DNA of 64,000 nucleotides from Granulosicoccus sp036478595 (GCA_036478595.1 JAZGEF010000073.1:62001-126000); one strand, 5' to 3'; positions 26,672-35,336 are shown, numbered from the stretch's first letter. Numbers and translations: made by a program. Notes: generated by a model not told the origin, from the letters alone.

Positions 26672-27256
26672 ATGTCGCTAAGATCTCTTATTCCCCTCAG
26701 TTTGCGCCCATTGCTGGTAGCGCTGATGTTGATGCAGTTTTCAGCTATTGCTAATGCACAGCAGGTAGCTGGGCTGGAATACCGTATCGGTCCAGAAGAT
26801 GTCCTGCATATTTCTGTTTGGAAGGAAGATGATCTCGATCGTAAGGTATTGGTTCGACCCGATGGCGGCGTCTCGTTTCCGCTAGTTGGAGATATCCAGG
26901 TATCTGGCCGTACTCCCCTGGAAGTACAAGATGAAATTCGCTCACGCCTGGCCCGTTATGTTCCTGATGCTGAAGTCACAGTGGCGGTCGACAAAATCTC
27001 AGGCTACACCATTTTTATATTGGGTGAAGTGAACAAGCCTGGCCAATTTACATTGGGCCGCTATGTTGATGTTGTTCAGGCGCTTACGCTTGCCGGTGGC
27101 ACCACGCCGTACGCATCTGAGCGCAACATGCGCATTCTTCGTCGTAAGGATGGTCGTGAAGTGACTTACAGATTTGACTTTCGCGATATCAAACGCGGTA
27201 AAAATCTCAAGCAAAATATCATTTTGCAAAGTGGTGACGTAGTCGTAGTACCTTAA
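26672..27256 (+). CDS. Outer-membrane polysaccharide export protein (OPX, Wza/EpsE-like)
   Basis: A small periplasmic or outer-membrane protein for polysaccharide export, 194 residues from ATG 26672, which has CAGGAG 8 bases upstream; the longer frame from 26576 has no ribosome site. Signal peptide ends near ANA (about 30). The Poly_export domain follows (YRIGPEDVLHISVWKEDDL, VRPDGGVSFPLVGDI), then one SLBB domain (ILGEVNKPGQFTLG, VVQALTLAGG). There is no lipobox and no C-terminal helix as in Wza, so it is a short EpsE-type OPX. The barrel gene starts 7 bases after its stop. Confidence 0.92.
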   Translation: MSLRSLIPLSLRPLLVALMLMQFSAIANAQQVAGLEYRIGPEDVLHISVWKEDDLDRKVLVRPDGGVSFPLVGDIQVSGRTPLEVQDEIRSRLARYVPDAEVTVAVDKISGYTIFILGEVNKPGQFTLGRYVDVVQALTLAGGTTPYASERNMRILRRKDGREVTYRFDFRDIKRGKNLKQNIILQSGDVVVVP

Positions 27257-27262
27257 AAGCGG

Positions 27263-28729
27263 ATGAGCAACATGTTGATCAACCGAACCTCAGCAGCTTG
27301 GATGCTGTCAGGCGCGCTGTTGGCGCCAGCGCTTGCGGTGGCAGATGTTTGGGTGTTTGAACCCTCCGCTGCGCTCGACCAACGCGTTGATGATAACTAC
27401 ACCATCGATACTGAAATGCCGGACCCGGTAAACGCAACTCGAATCGTGGGCTCGCTTGGCCTGAGTCGTGAATCGCAAAATACTGCGTTTAAAGGATTGA
27501 TCAGAGTCGATGGCTTGCTTCAGCAAAGCGAGAACGAATCTAGCGAGCTGTCTTCGAATCAGATTTTATATCTTGATTCCAAAGTGAGCAGCGAACGTAC
27601 TGTTTACGGTATTGGTATCAATTTCAAACAAGATACGCCCAGCCGGGATATCTCTGCGGATATTACTGATCTATCAGTTACGGCGGCGGACACCGGGGCA
27701 AGCGTCAGTCAAGATCAAAACGTCGGCAGGCAACGACTGGTGATTTCTCCTAACTGGAGTTACAAGCTCAGTCGCCGAACCAGTGTTAATACTCAGTTGG
27801 CCTACACCAAGGTCAATCACGAGCTTCCATCCGTTGAAGATGCCGCCTTTGCGCAATTTGGCAACGCAGAGGAAGTCGCAGAGTTTTTGACTAGCACCGA
27901 TCAGGTGTTTTTGGTTGAAGACGAGCTTGATAATTTTAAAGAAACTGCGTTTACCATTGGTATGAAGCACAGTTGGTCACCATTGCTTGATTTAAACGCG
28001 TCCATTAGTTTCAAGGATTATCGAACAGAAATTGAGCTAGACAAAAACATCGTATTATTGCCATTTGAAGATGAGCTTATCGATTCGCGCGAAAGAAGAA
28101 TACACAGAAAACCAAAAAGAACCAGTAAGTCCACCACCACTACCATCAATATTGGGTTCGAGCGTTCGTTGTCAGAAACGTTGAAAGTTGGTTTTAGCGT
28201 AGGTGCCTATGCCAATACTAAAGATGATACAGATCTCATTCGTGCAGACGATGTTATTGTGGGTTCAGAAGAAGCTGTAGTTGCCGCTCGCGCAGACGCC
28301 ACCGCTACGGAAAACGGCTGGCTCGGCGGTATCACACTCACTAAAACCACTGGTGTAACGCGATACACCGGCAGATTCGGTGTTGATGTCTTGCCCAGTG
28401 ATATCGGTTCGCAGGTTGAATCTTTAGATTTGGTTGGCGATATGGTTCGTGAGATAAGCCCGCGTATGGATTTTGCGTTGCGCGCTCGTGCCTATGAGCC
28501 AGATGCGATTAATGCCACAGGTGTTGACGAATTTTCAAGGCGTTTCATCAGCTTTGAACCCAAAATTATTTGGCAGTACTCGCGCGCTTGGACACTGGCT
28601 GGTTCTTACCGCTACCGCCGCCAAAAAAGCCGTGCTGACGCGAATTCAGGTGAGAGTAATGCTTTTTTGATTTCGCTTAAATACACACCACCTTCAGCAA
28701 TACGGGATGCAGAAAGGGGCGGTCAGTAA
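27263..28729 (+). CDS. Outer-membrane beta-barrel protein linked to polysaccharide export
   Basis: 488 residues with a signal peptide ending at ALAVA (about 27). The mature protein is a series of alternating polar/apolar strands with aromatic ends (for example FEPSAALDQRVDDNYTI, ATTLNIGFERSL-type segments, TLAGSYRYRRQKS near the end), the pattern of a 14-18 stranded outer-membrane barrel. Proteins of this size and position accompany EpsE-type OPX proteins in exopolysaccharide clusters, where they are thought to give the short OPX an outer-membrane pore. That role is inference from context. The end overlaps the ribosome site of the next gene by two bases beyond no more than its stop. Confidence 0.75.
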   Translation: MSNMLINRTSAAWMLSGALLAPALAVADVWVFEPSAALDQRVDDNYTIDTEMPDPVNATRIVGSLGLSRESQNTAFKGLIRVDGLLQQSENESSELSSNQILYLDSKVSSERTVYGIGINFKQDTPSRDISADITDLSVTAADTGASVSQDQNVGRQRLVISPNWSYKLSRRTSVNTQLAYTKVNHELPSVEDAAFAQFGNAEEVAEFLTSTDQVFLVEDELDNFKETAFTIGMKHSWSPLLDLNASISFKDYRTEIELDKNIVLLPFEDELIDSRERRIHRKPKRTSKSTTTTINIGFERSLSETLKVGFSVGAYANTKDDTDLIRADDVIVGSEEAVVAARADATATENGWLGGITLTKTTGVTRYTGRFGVDVLPSDIGSQVESLDLVGDMVREISPRMDFALRARAYEPDAINATGVDEFSRRFISFEPKIIWQYSRAWTLAGSYRYRRQKSRADANSGESNAFLISLKYTPPSAIRDAERGGQ

Positions 28730-28730
28730 C

Positions 28731-29504
28731 ATGCAAGCGGTAATTCTAGCCGGTGGCCTTGGCACACGCATAGCAGAGGAAACCTCGATTCGACCAAAGC
28801 CGATGGTTGAGGTAGGTGGTCGGCCGATCCTGTGGCATATCATGAAAATATACGCAGCCCACGGTGTACGTGATTTTATTATTTGTTGTGGTTATCGCGG
28901 TGAAGTGATCAAAGAGTATTTTGCTAACTACCTGATACGCACGGCCGATGTCACCATCGATTTACGCAAAAACGAAATTGATGTTCACCATACCAATACC
29001 GAAGACTGGCGAGTCACGTTAATCGATACCGGTGATACAACGGGTACTGGCGGCCGTCTTCGACGAGTGAAGCCTTATCTTGAAGATAATTCGTTTTTCT
29101 TTACCTACGGGGATGGCGTGGCCAACATCGATGTGACTGCAGCGCTTGCGTTTCACAAGCAGCAGGGAACGCTTGCAACACTAACCGCGGTGCAGCCACC
29201 AGGGCGCTTTGGTGCCTTTAAGTTATCTGATGTTGATTCGCGCATTGCCAGCTTTCGCGAAAAGCCAAAAGGTGATGGTGCTTGGATAAACGGTGGGTTT
29301 TTTATACTCGAACCAGGAGCCGTTGATTATGTTACCGATGATCAGCTCTTTTGGGAGCAATCGCCGCTTGAAAAATTAGCAGATGAAGGGCAACTCTCAG
29401 CATTCAAGCACCGTGGGTTTTGGTACGCCATGGATACGCTGCGTGATAAGCAGGTGTTAGAGGAATATTGGAATAGCGGCGAAGCGCCATGGAAAATCTG
29501 GTAA
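28731..29504 (+). CDS. rfbF: Glucose-1-phosphate cytidylyltransferase
   Basis: Makes CDP-glucose from CTP and glucose-1-phosphate, the entry to CDP-3,6-dideoxyhexose or related sugars. ATG 28731 gives 257 residues, exactly the common RfbF length; a frame open from 28707 adds 8 residues but overlaps the barrel gene. AGGLGTRIAEETSIRPKPM is the nucleotidyl-transfer motif (7-25), with TGDTTGTGGRLRRV (about 100-113) and YGDGVANID as further RfbF-specific blocks. The usual next gene, CDP-glucose 4,6-dehydratase (rfbG), is not here. Confidence 0.93.
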   Translation: MQAVILAGGLGTRIAEETSIRPKPMVEVGGRPILWHIMKIYAAHGVRDFIICCGYRGEVIKEYFANYLIRTADVTIDLRKNEIDVHHTNTEDWRVTLIDTGDTTGTGGRLRRVKPYLEDNSFFFTYGDGVANIDVTAALAFHKQQGTLATLTAVQPPGRFGAFKLSDVDSRIASFREKPKGDGAWINGGFFILEPGAVDYVTDDQLFWEQSPLEKLADEGQLSAFKHRGFWYAMDTLRDKQVLEEYWNSGEAPWKIW

Positions 29505-29510
29505 GCACTA

Positions 29511-30041
29511 ATGCAGTTTGAAGCAACGCCACTTGCTGGCGCATACTTAATTAATAGCGAACCCCGCAGTGACGATCGCGGTGCATTCGGCCGCACCTTT
29601 TGTGTAGATGAATTCTCAGAAGCCGGTTTAAATACGTCCTGGCAGCAAGCCAATGTGGCTAGTAATGTATCCAGTGGCATTGTAAGGGGTATGCATTATC
29701 AAACTGCACCTCACGCCGAAGTTAAGCTAATCAACTGCATAAAGGGCCGCGTATTTGATGTGATTGTAGATGTCCGCGAAGGATCGCCAACGCGGTATCA
29801 ATGGTTTGCCGCAATGCTTGAAGCATCAGACAACAAACAAATGTATGTGCCAGAAGGGTTTGCTCACGGTTACCAAGTGCTTGAAGCAGGCTCAAGCATT
29901 CATTACCTAGTCAGCGCTGCCTATGCACCACAGTCAGAAGCAGGCTTACGCTGGGATGACCCAAAGCTTGCCATTGCATGGCCGATAAAAAGCGAAATTC
30001 AGTTGTCTGACAAAGACAAACTTTGGCCACTACTCGACTGA
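29511..30041 (+). CDS. dTDP-4-dehydrorhamnose 3,5-epimerase family protein (RmlC-like)
   Basis: 176-residue cupin of the RmlC family, predicted to epimerise a 4-keto nucleotide sugar. DDRGAFGRTFC near residues 20-30, GIVRGMHYQ (about 56-64) with the catalytic His, the Asp of VFDVIVDVREGSPT, and VPEGFAHGYQVL are the family blocks. It follows rfbF by 6 bases, so its substrate is more likely a CDP-sugar than dTDP-4-keto-rhamnose. Its end overlaps by 12 bases the end of the convergent TfpX-like gene. Confidence 0.9.
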   Translation: MQFEATPLAGAYLINSEPRSDDRGAFGRTFCVDEFSEAGLNTSWQQANVASNVSSGIVRGMHYQTAPHAEVKLINCIKGRVFDVIVDVREGSPTRYQWFAAMLEASDNKQMYVPEGFAHGYQVLEAGSSIHYLVSAAYAPQSEAGLRWDDPKLAIAWPIKSEIQLSDKDKLWPLLD

Positions 30042-30848
30042 TTCAGCTACGTCTGTTGCGCTGGCTTTCGGGCTCTTTGTTTCTGCTGTTATCTCGATGT
30101 AATCCACAATCCTGCCGCTGTTGTGGTCAAAAAGGGCAAAGCCACTACCGTAACGGGCGGTGAATCGATGCACATCTATGTCTGCCGATTTGCTTTGTTT
30201 AGCCAGTGCTTTTTTAACTAGGCCTTTTTTATCTTCTGCCTCTAAGGCTGCCTCACTAACGGCAAGATCGCGAAGATAATCAGAGTTATCTTTTGCAATG
30301 ATAAATTTATCGCTTCGCTCGTGCAGTTGTGGAAAACCATTTAGCAAGTCTTGGAATTGCTGGGCTGACTCGCCTTCGGGTGTTACAAGAATTGCAGGTT
30401 TTCGGCTATCAATCGCTGTAACTGATTGGGTTTTTATTTTTCGCTCTGCCAAGTTTTCGTTGGCTTCGATCAAGGCGACGTTTGATAGAGTGTTGAATCG
30501 ACTCTCGGCAAAGACTACGGCTGCAGTTCGCTGTTCAAAAGTAGTAACAAAACCGTAGGCTAAGGCTGCAACTTGAAATGCCGCGATAAACGACATATCC
30601 ATTAATAAGCCTTTTTTGGCAGGCTTGTACAGGCATAAGGTTAGGGCAGGGCCCAACACCAGATCAACCAGTGCAACCAATTTAAGGCCTTCCCAGCCGC
30701 CGTCTAAAAAGAACAGCTCGCCAGGAAACCATAGGGTCACCATTACTGCAACTAGGGTCATGAATATCAACAGGCTTAAAGCCAAATGGATTAAAAAAGC
30801 GTTGCGTGTAGAAAGGGTTCTCCACCCACCAGCGTGCTCTGACAGCAT
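30030..30848 (-). CDS. TfpX/TfpZ-like type IV pilin accessory protein
   Basis: 272-residue inner-membrane protein. Three to four hydrophobic segments lie in the first 110 residues (about 18-42, 55-75, 82-105), followed by a soluble part. FFLDGGWEGLKLVALVDLVLGP and the next KPAKKGLLMDM block (quoted here as two pieces) match TfpX/TfpZ, which modulate assembly or stability of type IV pilins in Pseudomonas. No pilin gene is next to it here. It is read convergently with the sugar cluster and lies 147 bases downstream of argF on the same strand. Confidence 0.75.
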   Translation of the reverse strand: MLSEHAGGWRTLSTRNAFLIHLALSLLIFMTLVAVMVTLWFPGELFFLDGGWEGLKLVALVDLVLGPALTLCLYKPAKKGLLMDMSFIAAFQVAALAYGFVTTFEQRTAAVVFAESRFNTLSNVALIEANENLAERKIKTQSVTAIDSRKPAILVTPEGESAQQFQDLLNGFPQLHERSDKFIIAKDNSDYLRDLAVSEAALEAEDKKGLVKKALAKQSKSADIDVHRFTARYGSGFALFDHNSGRIVDYIEITAETKSPKASATDVAESVE

Positions 30849-30995
30849 TGTCGAATCTCCCGAGTAATGATTTGCAATATCGGTGAAGCAAACTGTGGGC
30901 CAAAAAATGCCCTGATAAGTTGCTAGGTGGAGCTATACGGGCTTTAGGGCTGTAAGGCAGGGTTTCGAGCGTGTTGTCAGGCGCCCGAGTGAACG

Positions 30996-31898
30996 TTAGC
31001 GATTGTTGAGCAGAAATTCCATCAACGCTTTTTGGGCGTGCATGCGGTTACCTGCTTCCTCCCAAACCACGCTTTGTGGTCCATCGATGACATCGCTGGT
31101 GACTTCTTCGCCTCGGTGTGCGGGTAGGCAGTGCATAAATAGCGCATCTTCGGCAGCGAGAGCCATCAGCTCGCTGGTAACGCAATAATCAGCGAAAGCG
31201 CGTTTGCGTTCGGCTTGTTCATCTTCCTGGCCCATGCTACTCCATACATCAGTGACGATCAAATCAGCACCTTCACAGGCAGCGGCGGCGTCTTGGGTGA
31301 TGGCGGTGTTGCTCTTGCCGCGTTCAATGATATTGCTATCGGGTTGGAAATCAATAGGGCAGGCAACACGCAAATTGAAATCTAGTAGGTCCGCAATATT
31401 GATATAAGAGTTGCAGACGTTATTACCGTCTCCAACCCACGCCACCGTTTTGCCTTTGATGTCGCCTCTATGATCGAAATAGGCTTGCATATCGGCTAGC
31501 ATTTGGCAGGGATGTAATAAATCGGTAAGGCCGTTCATGACCGGCACTGTGCAAATGCTGGCGAATTGTTCGATCGATTCATGTGCAAAGGTACGCATCA
31601 ACACTAGGTCAACCATTTGTGACAGCACCCGAGCTGTGTCTTCAAGTGATTCACCGCGCCCCATCTGGGTTTCGCTACGCGACAAATTTATTGCCTTGCC
31701 ACCCAGCTGTGTTATGCCGGCTTCAAATGACAAACGAGTGCGCGTTGATGACTTATCAAAAATCATCGCTAAGGTGCTATTGGGGAATAAGGCATGAGGC
31801 TCGTTGGCTTCCCACATGCGGCGGAACTCACTGCCGCGGTTAATAACGGAACGAAACTCGTCCGCAGTTAAGTCGCGTTCGCTTAAAAAATGTCTCAT
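30996..31898 (-). CDS. argF: Ornithine carbamoyltransferase
   Basis: Makes citrulline from ornithine and carbamoyl phosphate in arginine synthesis. 300 residues, typical. The carbamoyl-phosphate motif STRTR (near residues 51-55), the HPCQMLADMQ block, and the ornithine loop HCLPAHRGEEV are present. It follows argD by 21 bases on the same strand, so the two form an arginine operon. No clear ARG-box palindrome was found upstream of argD. Confidence 0.97.
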   Translation of the reverse strand: MRHFLSERDLTADEFRSVINRGSEFRRMWEANEPHALFPNSTLAMIFDKSSTRTRLSFEAGITQLGGKAINLSRSETQMGRGESLEDTARVLSQMVDLVLMRTFAHESIEQFASICTVPVMNGLTDLLHPCQMLADMQAYFDHRGDIKGKTVAWVGDGNNVCNSYINIADLLDFNLRVACPIDFQPDSNIIERGKSNTAITQDAAAACEGADLIVTDVWSSMGQEDEQAERKRAFADYCVTSELMALAAEDALFMHCLPAHRGEEVTSDVIDGPQSVVWEEAGNRMHAQKALMEFLLNNR

Positions 31899-31919
31899 AG
31901 TTTTTTTCGTTAACGTTTA

Positions 31920-33095
31920 CTAGGGGTTTTCAATGTGCTCGATGATCAGCGTGCTTAGTGTGTCGACTAGTTCATCGGTTTGTTCATCGGTCAGTATGTA
32001 TGGAGGCAATATGCGCACCACCTTTTCGGCTGTTACGTTGATCAGCAAGCCGGCATCCAGTGCTTTTCCTACAAGGGCTGCGCAAGGTTGCTCCAGCTCT
32101 ATACCAATCATTAACCCCTTGCCACGTATCTCAACAACGCCGGGTCGATTATGTAATCGCGCATGCAAGCCTTCGTTTATCCTCGTGCTCAATTGAGTGA
32201 CTCGGTTAAGCAAGTCGTTGGATTCGATTTCGCTGATAACGGTTAAGCCCGCTCTGCATGCAAATGGATTGCCGCCAAAAGTGGTGCCGTGAGTGCCCGG
32301 TTGAATTAGCATCGCTGCTGGTCCACGGGCCAGGCATGCGCCAATCGGTATGCCGTTACCCAAGGCCTTGGCAACACTCATTACATCGGGCTGCACATCA
32401 TGGTTTTGATGTTCAAACCATTTACCGCTACGGCCCATGCCGCATTGGATTTCATCAAACATTAACAAGCAACCGTGCTCATCACAAATTTTGCGTACCG
32501 CAGCAAGATAGCCGTCCTCAGCGACATTGATGCCACCTTCGCCTTGTACAGGTTCGAGCAAAACCGCCACGATGTCGTTACGCGACTTGGCTAGCTGCTC
32601 AATCGCAGCAGCGTCGTTAAAGGGAACGTCAACAAAACCTGGCATGGTTGGGCCGAAGCCGTTTTGAATTTTCTGGTTACCCGTTGCCGCAATGGTGCCC
32701 AGGGTACGACCATGAAATGCGGTGGTGCTAACGACGATGGTGGGCGTCTCGATATTCTTGTGATGACCGTGCAAGCGCGCGATCTTGATCGCCGCCTCAT
32801 TGGCCTCGGCGCCCGAATTACAGAAAAAGGCTTTTTCCATTGCGGCAATACGGCACAGGGCATCACCGAGGGCTTGCTGCTCGGGTATGTGGTATAGGTT
32901 GGAGACGTGCACCAGCCGCTTTGCCTGCTCTGTAAGCGCTTCAGTGAGCGCCTGATTAGCGTGCCCAAGGGCGGTCACTGAAATGCCTGAAAGGGCGTCC
33001 AGATAGGATTTTCCGTTCTCATCCCACAATTTTGCCCCTTCCCCACGAACCATAGAGACGGGTAGCCTGCCGTATGCAGACATTAAAGATTCCAT
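31920..33095 (-). CDS. argD: Acetylornithine aminotransferase
   Basis: PLP-dependent class III aminotransferase of arginine synthesis, converting N-acetylglutamate semialdehyde to N-acetylornithine; may also act as succinyl-diaminopimelate aminotransferase. The frame is open from 33173, but ATG 33095 (391 residues) has CGGAG upstream and matches the family N-terminus (LPVSMVRGEGAKLWD). Key blocks are FFCNSGAEANEAAIK, AFHGRTLG, the cofactor Asp in LMFDEIQCGMGRSG and the PLP Lys in SVAKALGNG. Transcribed away from the superoxide dismutase gene. Confidence 0.95.
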   Translation of the reverse strand: MESLMSAYGRLPVSMVRGEGAKLWDENGKSYLDALSGISVTALGHANQALTEALTEQAKRLVHVSNLYHIPEQQALGDALCRIAAMEKAFFCNSGAEANEAAIKIARLHGHHKNIETPTIVVSTTAFHGRTLGTIAATGNQKIQNGFGPTMPGFVDVPFNDAAAIEQLAKSRNDIVAVLLEPVQGEGGINVAEDGYLAAVRKICDEHGCLLMFDEIQCGMGRSGKWFEHQNHDVQPDVMSVAKALGNGIPIGACLARGPAAMLIQPGTHGTTFGGNPFACRAGLTVISEIESNDLLNRVTQLSTRINEGLHARLHNRPGVVEIRGKGLMIGIELEQPCAALVGKALDAGLLINVTAEKVVRILPPYILTDEQTDELVDTLSTLIIEHIENP

Positions 33096-33283
33096 GGTGT
33101 TCAAGCTCCGAAATAAGGGACGAATGATCGATACTATTACATGCTGCAAGGCAGGCCAACAGTCAAATGCCAAACCGGCGTATTATTATGGCCAGAAGAC
33201 CCTATATTCCAGTGGCTGCCAAGCAGCTAGGAACAACAACCCGGATTGACTGAAAAGGTCAATCGCAACGTCAAGGACCCACT

Positions 33284-33892
33284 ATGGCTTTTGAATTCCC
33301 CGATCTTCCCTATGATTTCTCAGCGCTTGAGCCACACGTCGATGCTCAAACAATGGAAATCCATTACGACCGGCATCACCGCGCCTACTTCACCAATTTC
33401 ACGGGGGCGATAGTTGATTCACCTTTGGCTGACCAATCGCTCGAGCAGGTAATGGCGGGTATTGATGCATCCACAGCGCCTGCTGTTCGTAACAATGGTG
33501 GTGGTTTCTACAACCACATCCTTTATTGGAACTCCATGTGTAACGGCGGCAGCGCAGCTAGCAGTGCGCTTGCCTCAGCCATCGATGGTGAGTTTGGTTC
33601 TATGGACAAACTTAAAGAACAACTCAAGCAAGCAGGTATGACACGTTTTGGTTCTGGCTTTGCTTGGTTGCTTGTTAACAATGGCAAGTTGGCTGTTACC
33701 TCTACGCCAAACCAGGACAACCCATTAATGCCAGTGGCTGATATGCAAGGCACGCCAATTATTGCGTTGGATGTTTGGGAGCACGCTTATTACCTTAAGT
33801 ATCAGAACAAGCGTCCAGACTACATTGATGGTTACCTTGAGGTGGTTGACTGGGCGAAAGCATCTGAGCGTTTTAGCGCAGCGATTGCGTAA
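33284..33892 (+). CDS. sodA: Superoxide dismutase, Mn-type or cambialistic Fe/Mn family
   Basis: Dismutates superoxide in the cytoplasm. 202 residues. The metal ligands are His27, His78, Asp163 and His167 (DVWEHAYYLKYQN). Residues that separate metal types point to manganese: the position of the FeSOD Gln in NNAAQVWNH is Gly here (NNGGGFYNH), and Gln144 in PNQDNPL is at the MnSOD position. Metal use cannot be proved from sequence. AAGGA lies 8 bases before the ATG. Short AT-rich direct repeats and then grxD follow. Confidence 0.93.
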   Translation: MAFEFPDLPYDFSALEPHVDAQTMEIHYDRHHRAYFTNFTGAIVDSPLADQSLEQVMAGIDASTAPAVRNNGGGFYNHILYWNSMCNGGSAASSALASAIDGEFGSMDKLKEQLKQAGMTRFGSGFAWLLVNNGKLAVTSTPNQDNPLMPVADMQGTPIIALDVWEHAYYLKYQNKRPDYIDGYLEVVDWAKASERFSAAIA

Positions 33893-33906
33893 CACCACTG
33901 TTTAAC

Positions 33907-33945
33907 CATCATTGCATAGCCATTTTGCATAATCATCATTGCATA
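33907..33945 (+). repeat. Three short direct repeats between sod and grxD
   Basis: CATCATTGCATA (33907-33918), CATTTTGCATA (33921-33931) and CATCATTGCATA (33934-33945) lie in tandem with a 13-14 base period in the 80-base gap between the two genes. Their function is unknown; they could arise by slippage. Confidence 0.5.
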
Positions 33946-33972
33946 AAAAATTGAGCCAACTAGGAGCTAACA

Positions 33973-34305
33973 ATGTCTGAAGCACAACCCGAAGATGCCA
34001 TGGCACGCATCAAGCAACAAACCCAGGAAAACCCAGTTATTTTGTATATGAAGGGAACCCCACAGATGCCAATGTGTGGGTTTTCGGCGCGCACTGTTGA
34101 AGCACTTAAAGCGTGTAATAAGGAGTTCGCTTACGTGAACATCATTGCTGATGTTGGCGTACACGAAAGCCTGCCTAAGTTCTCTGATTGGCCAACGTTC
34201 CCACAATTGTTTGTCAAAGGTGAGCTTGTTGGAGGTTGCGACATCACCTGCGAACTAGCTGAATCAGGCGAACTGAAAAAAATGATTGATCAAGCTTCGG
34301 CTTAG
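33973..34305 (+). CDS. grxD: Monothiol glutaredoxin Grx4
   Basis: 110-residue cytosolic glutaredoxin of the CGFS class that binds and transfers [2Fe-2S] clusters with glutathione and BolA partners. The active site CGFS is at 35-38 within MKGTPQMPMCGFS. WPTFPQLFVKGELVGGCDI holds the glutathione-binding TFPQ and GGCD residues. The ATG is preceded by GGAG. It probably has its own expression near sod, fitting an oxidative-stress grouping. Confidence 0.97.
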   Translation: MSEAQPEDAMARIKQQTQENPVILYMKGTPQMPMCGFSARTVEALKACNKEFAYVNIIADVGVHESLPKFSDWPTFPQLFVKGELVGGCDITCELAESGELKKMIDQASA

Positions 34306-34311
34306 TCTGGC

Positions 34312-34350
34312 CATATTAGCTAGTCATATTAGCTAGTCATATTAGCTAGA
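34312..34350 (+). repeat. Tandem repeat, 3 x 13 bp, between grxD and rnt
   Basis: CATATTAGCTAGT occurs three times in direct tandem (34312-34324, 34325-34337, 34338-34350; last base A in the third) starting 7 bases after the grxD stop. The convergent rnt gene ends 15 bases further on. Each unit carries the self-complementary AGCT and CTAG. Confidence 0.8.
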
Positions 34351-34364
34351 ACAAGGGAAGCGCT

Positions 34365-34985
34365 TCACTCGTTGAGTGCTTCCCATTTATTAACTATTTT
34401 GCAAAATAACTCTGCGGTCATTTGCGTATCGTACACCGCTCCGTGAGCCGCGTTTGTATCCCACTCCATTTCTGCCGCTGCGGCTGCTCTTGCTAACACG
34501 GTTTGACCGTAAGCTAAACCAGCCAAGCTGACTGTATCCAAGCTACTAAACGGGTGAAATGGGTTGCGCTTGGCGCCGCTGCGTTCAACTGCCGCATTTA
34601 AAAATTTCAAATCAAAGTGAGCGTTGTGCCCAACCAAAATAGCGCGACTGCATTCGCACTTTTTCACGGCTTGCCTAATGGGTTTAAATATGTAGCTCAA
34701 CGCTTCGCGCTCAGCACGCGCAGCTCTTAGTGGGTTCCATGGGTCAATGCCGTTAATCTCAAGAGACTTGGGCTCCATGTTGGCGCCTTCAAACGGGGTG
34801 ACATGAGTCGTGTAGGTTTCACCAGTTGATAGGCGGCCTTGATCATCCATATCAATTAGGACTGCTGCAATTTCTAACAAGGCGTCAGTTTGTTCGTTAA
34901 ATCCGCCGGTCTCTACATCGACCACAACGGGCAGATAACCCCTAAATCGATCTGAAAACTTAACGGGCTTGCCTGGCTGGTACAT
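34365..34985 (-). CDS. rnt: Ribonuclease T
   Basis: DEDD-family 3'-5' exonuclease that trims tRNA (including CCA-end turnover) and other stable RNA 3' ends. 206 residues. Exo I motif VDVETGGF carries Asp23 and Glu25; GHNAHFDLKFLN is Exo II and HGAVYDTQMTAELF near 181-194 is Exo III with its His and Asp. The N-terminal FSDRFRGYLPVV is specific to RNase T. It ends convergently with grxD. Confidence 0.96.
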   Translation of the reverse strand: MYQPGKPVKFSDRFRGYLPVVVDVETGGFNEQTDALLEIAAVLIDMDDQGRLSTGETYTTHVTPFEGANMEPKSLEINGIDPWNPLRAARAEREALSYIFKPIRQAVKKCECSRAILVGHNAHFDLKFLNAAVERSGAKRNPFHPFSSLDTVSLAGLAYGQTVLARAAAAAEMEWDTNAAHGAVYDTQMTAELFCKIVNKWEALNE

Positions 34986-34993
34986 GACTTGTT

Positions 34994-35308
34994 TTATCGA
35001 AAGCGAATAAGCGAATCATACACGGTGCTCGGTTGGTGGAGCCGAAACCGACCACCGTTTTCCTCAAGGTGGGCATTTTGCCAGTTAACTCTTCCAATAC
35101 CCATTTGCTGTCGCAACTGTTTGGAAATTGCTTGCCGCTACTAGCGAAACTTGAGTCAGGCCATTTGCATCGTTGGCGTAAATGGGGCGCATTTTTCCCG
35201 TGCGGCATCGTCGGGCTGGGTTTTCTTCACGGCCATACGTGAGAGTTTGATGGCCAATTAGTAGCCTTCTTCGGGTGTACTTGTAATCAGGCTGGGTAAC
35301 CAAGACAT
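34994..35308 (-). pseudogene. Possible decayed gene between rnt and the OhrR-like regulator
   Basis: The 390-base interval upstream of rnt has no intact gene. On the minus strand an ATG at 35308 has a good AAGGA 7 bases upstream and begins MSWLPSLITSTPEEGY, then stops. The same frame carries on for 104 codons with four internal stops and ends in a TAA at 34994, 9 bases before the rnt start, with protein-like text such as LHQPSTVYDSLIRFR. An 11-base inverted repeat with one mismatch (35022-35032 and 35048-35058) lies inside. It may be a broken gene, or only the 16-codon reading frame may matter. I do not recognise the family. Confidence 0.3.
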
Positions 35309-35336
35309 AGTGGAATCCTTACGTAGAATGTAGAAT

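Noticed and set aside
35085..35303. 72-codon minus-strand ORF upstream of rnt (starts from a TTG at 35303)
   Set aside because: It is in a different frame from the SD-preceded ATG at 35308, lacks its own ribosome site and shows no known motif; it probably only reflects the decayed stretch.
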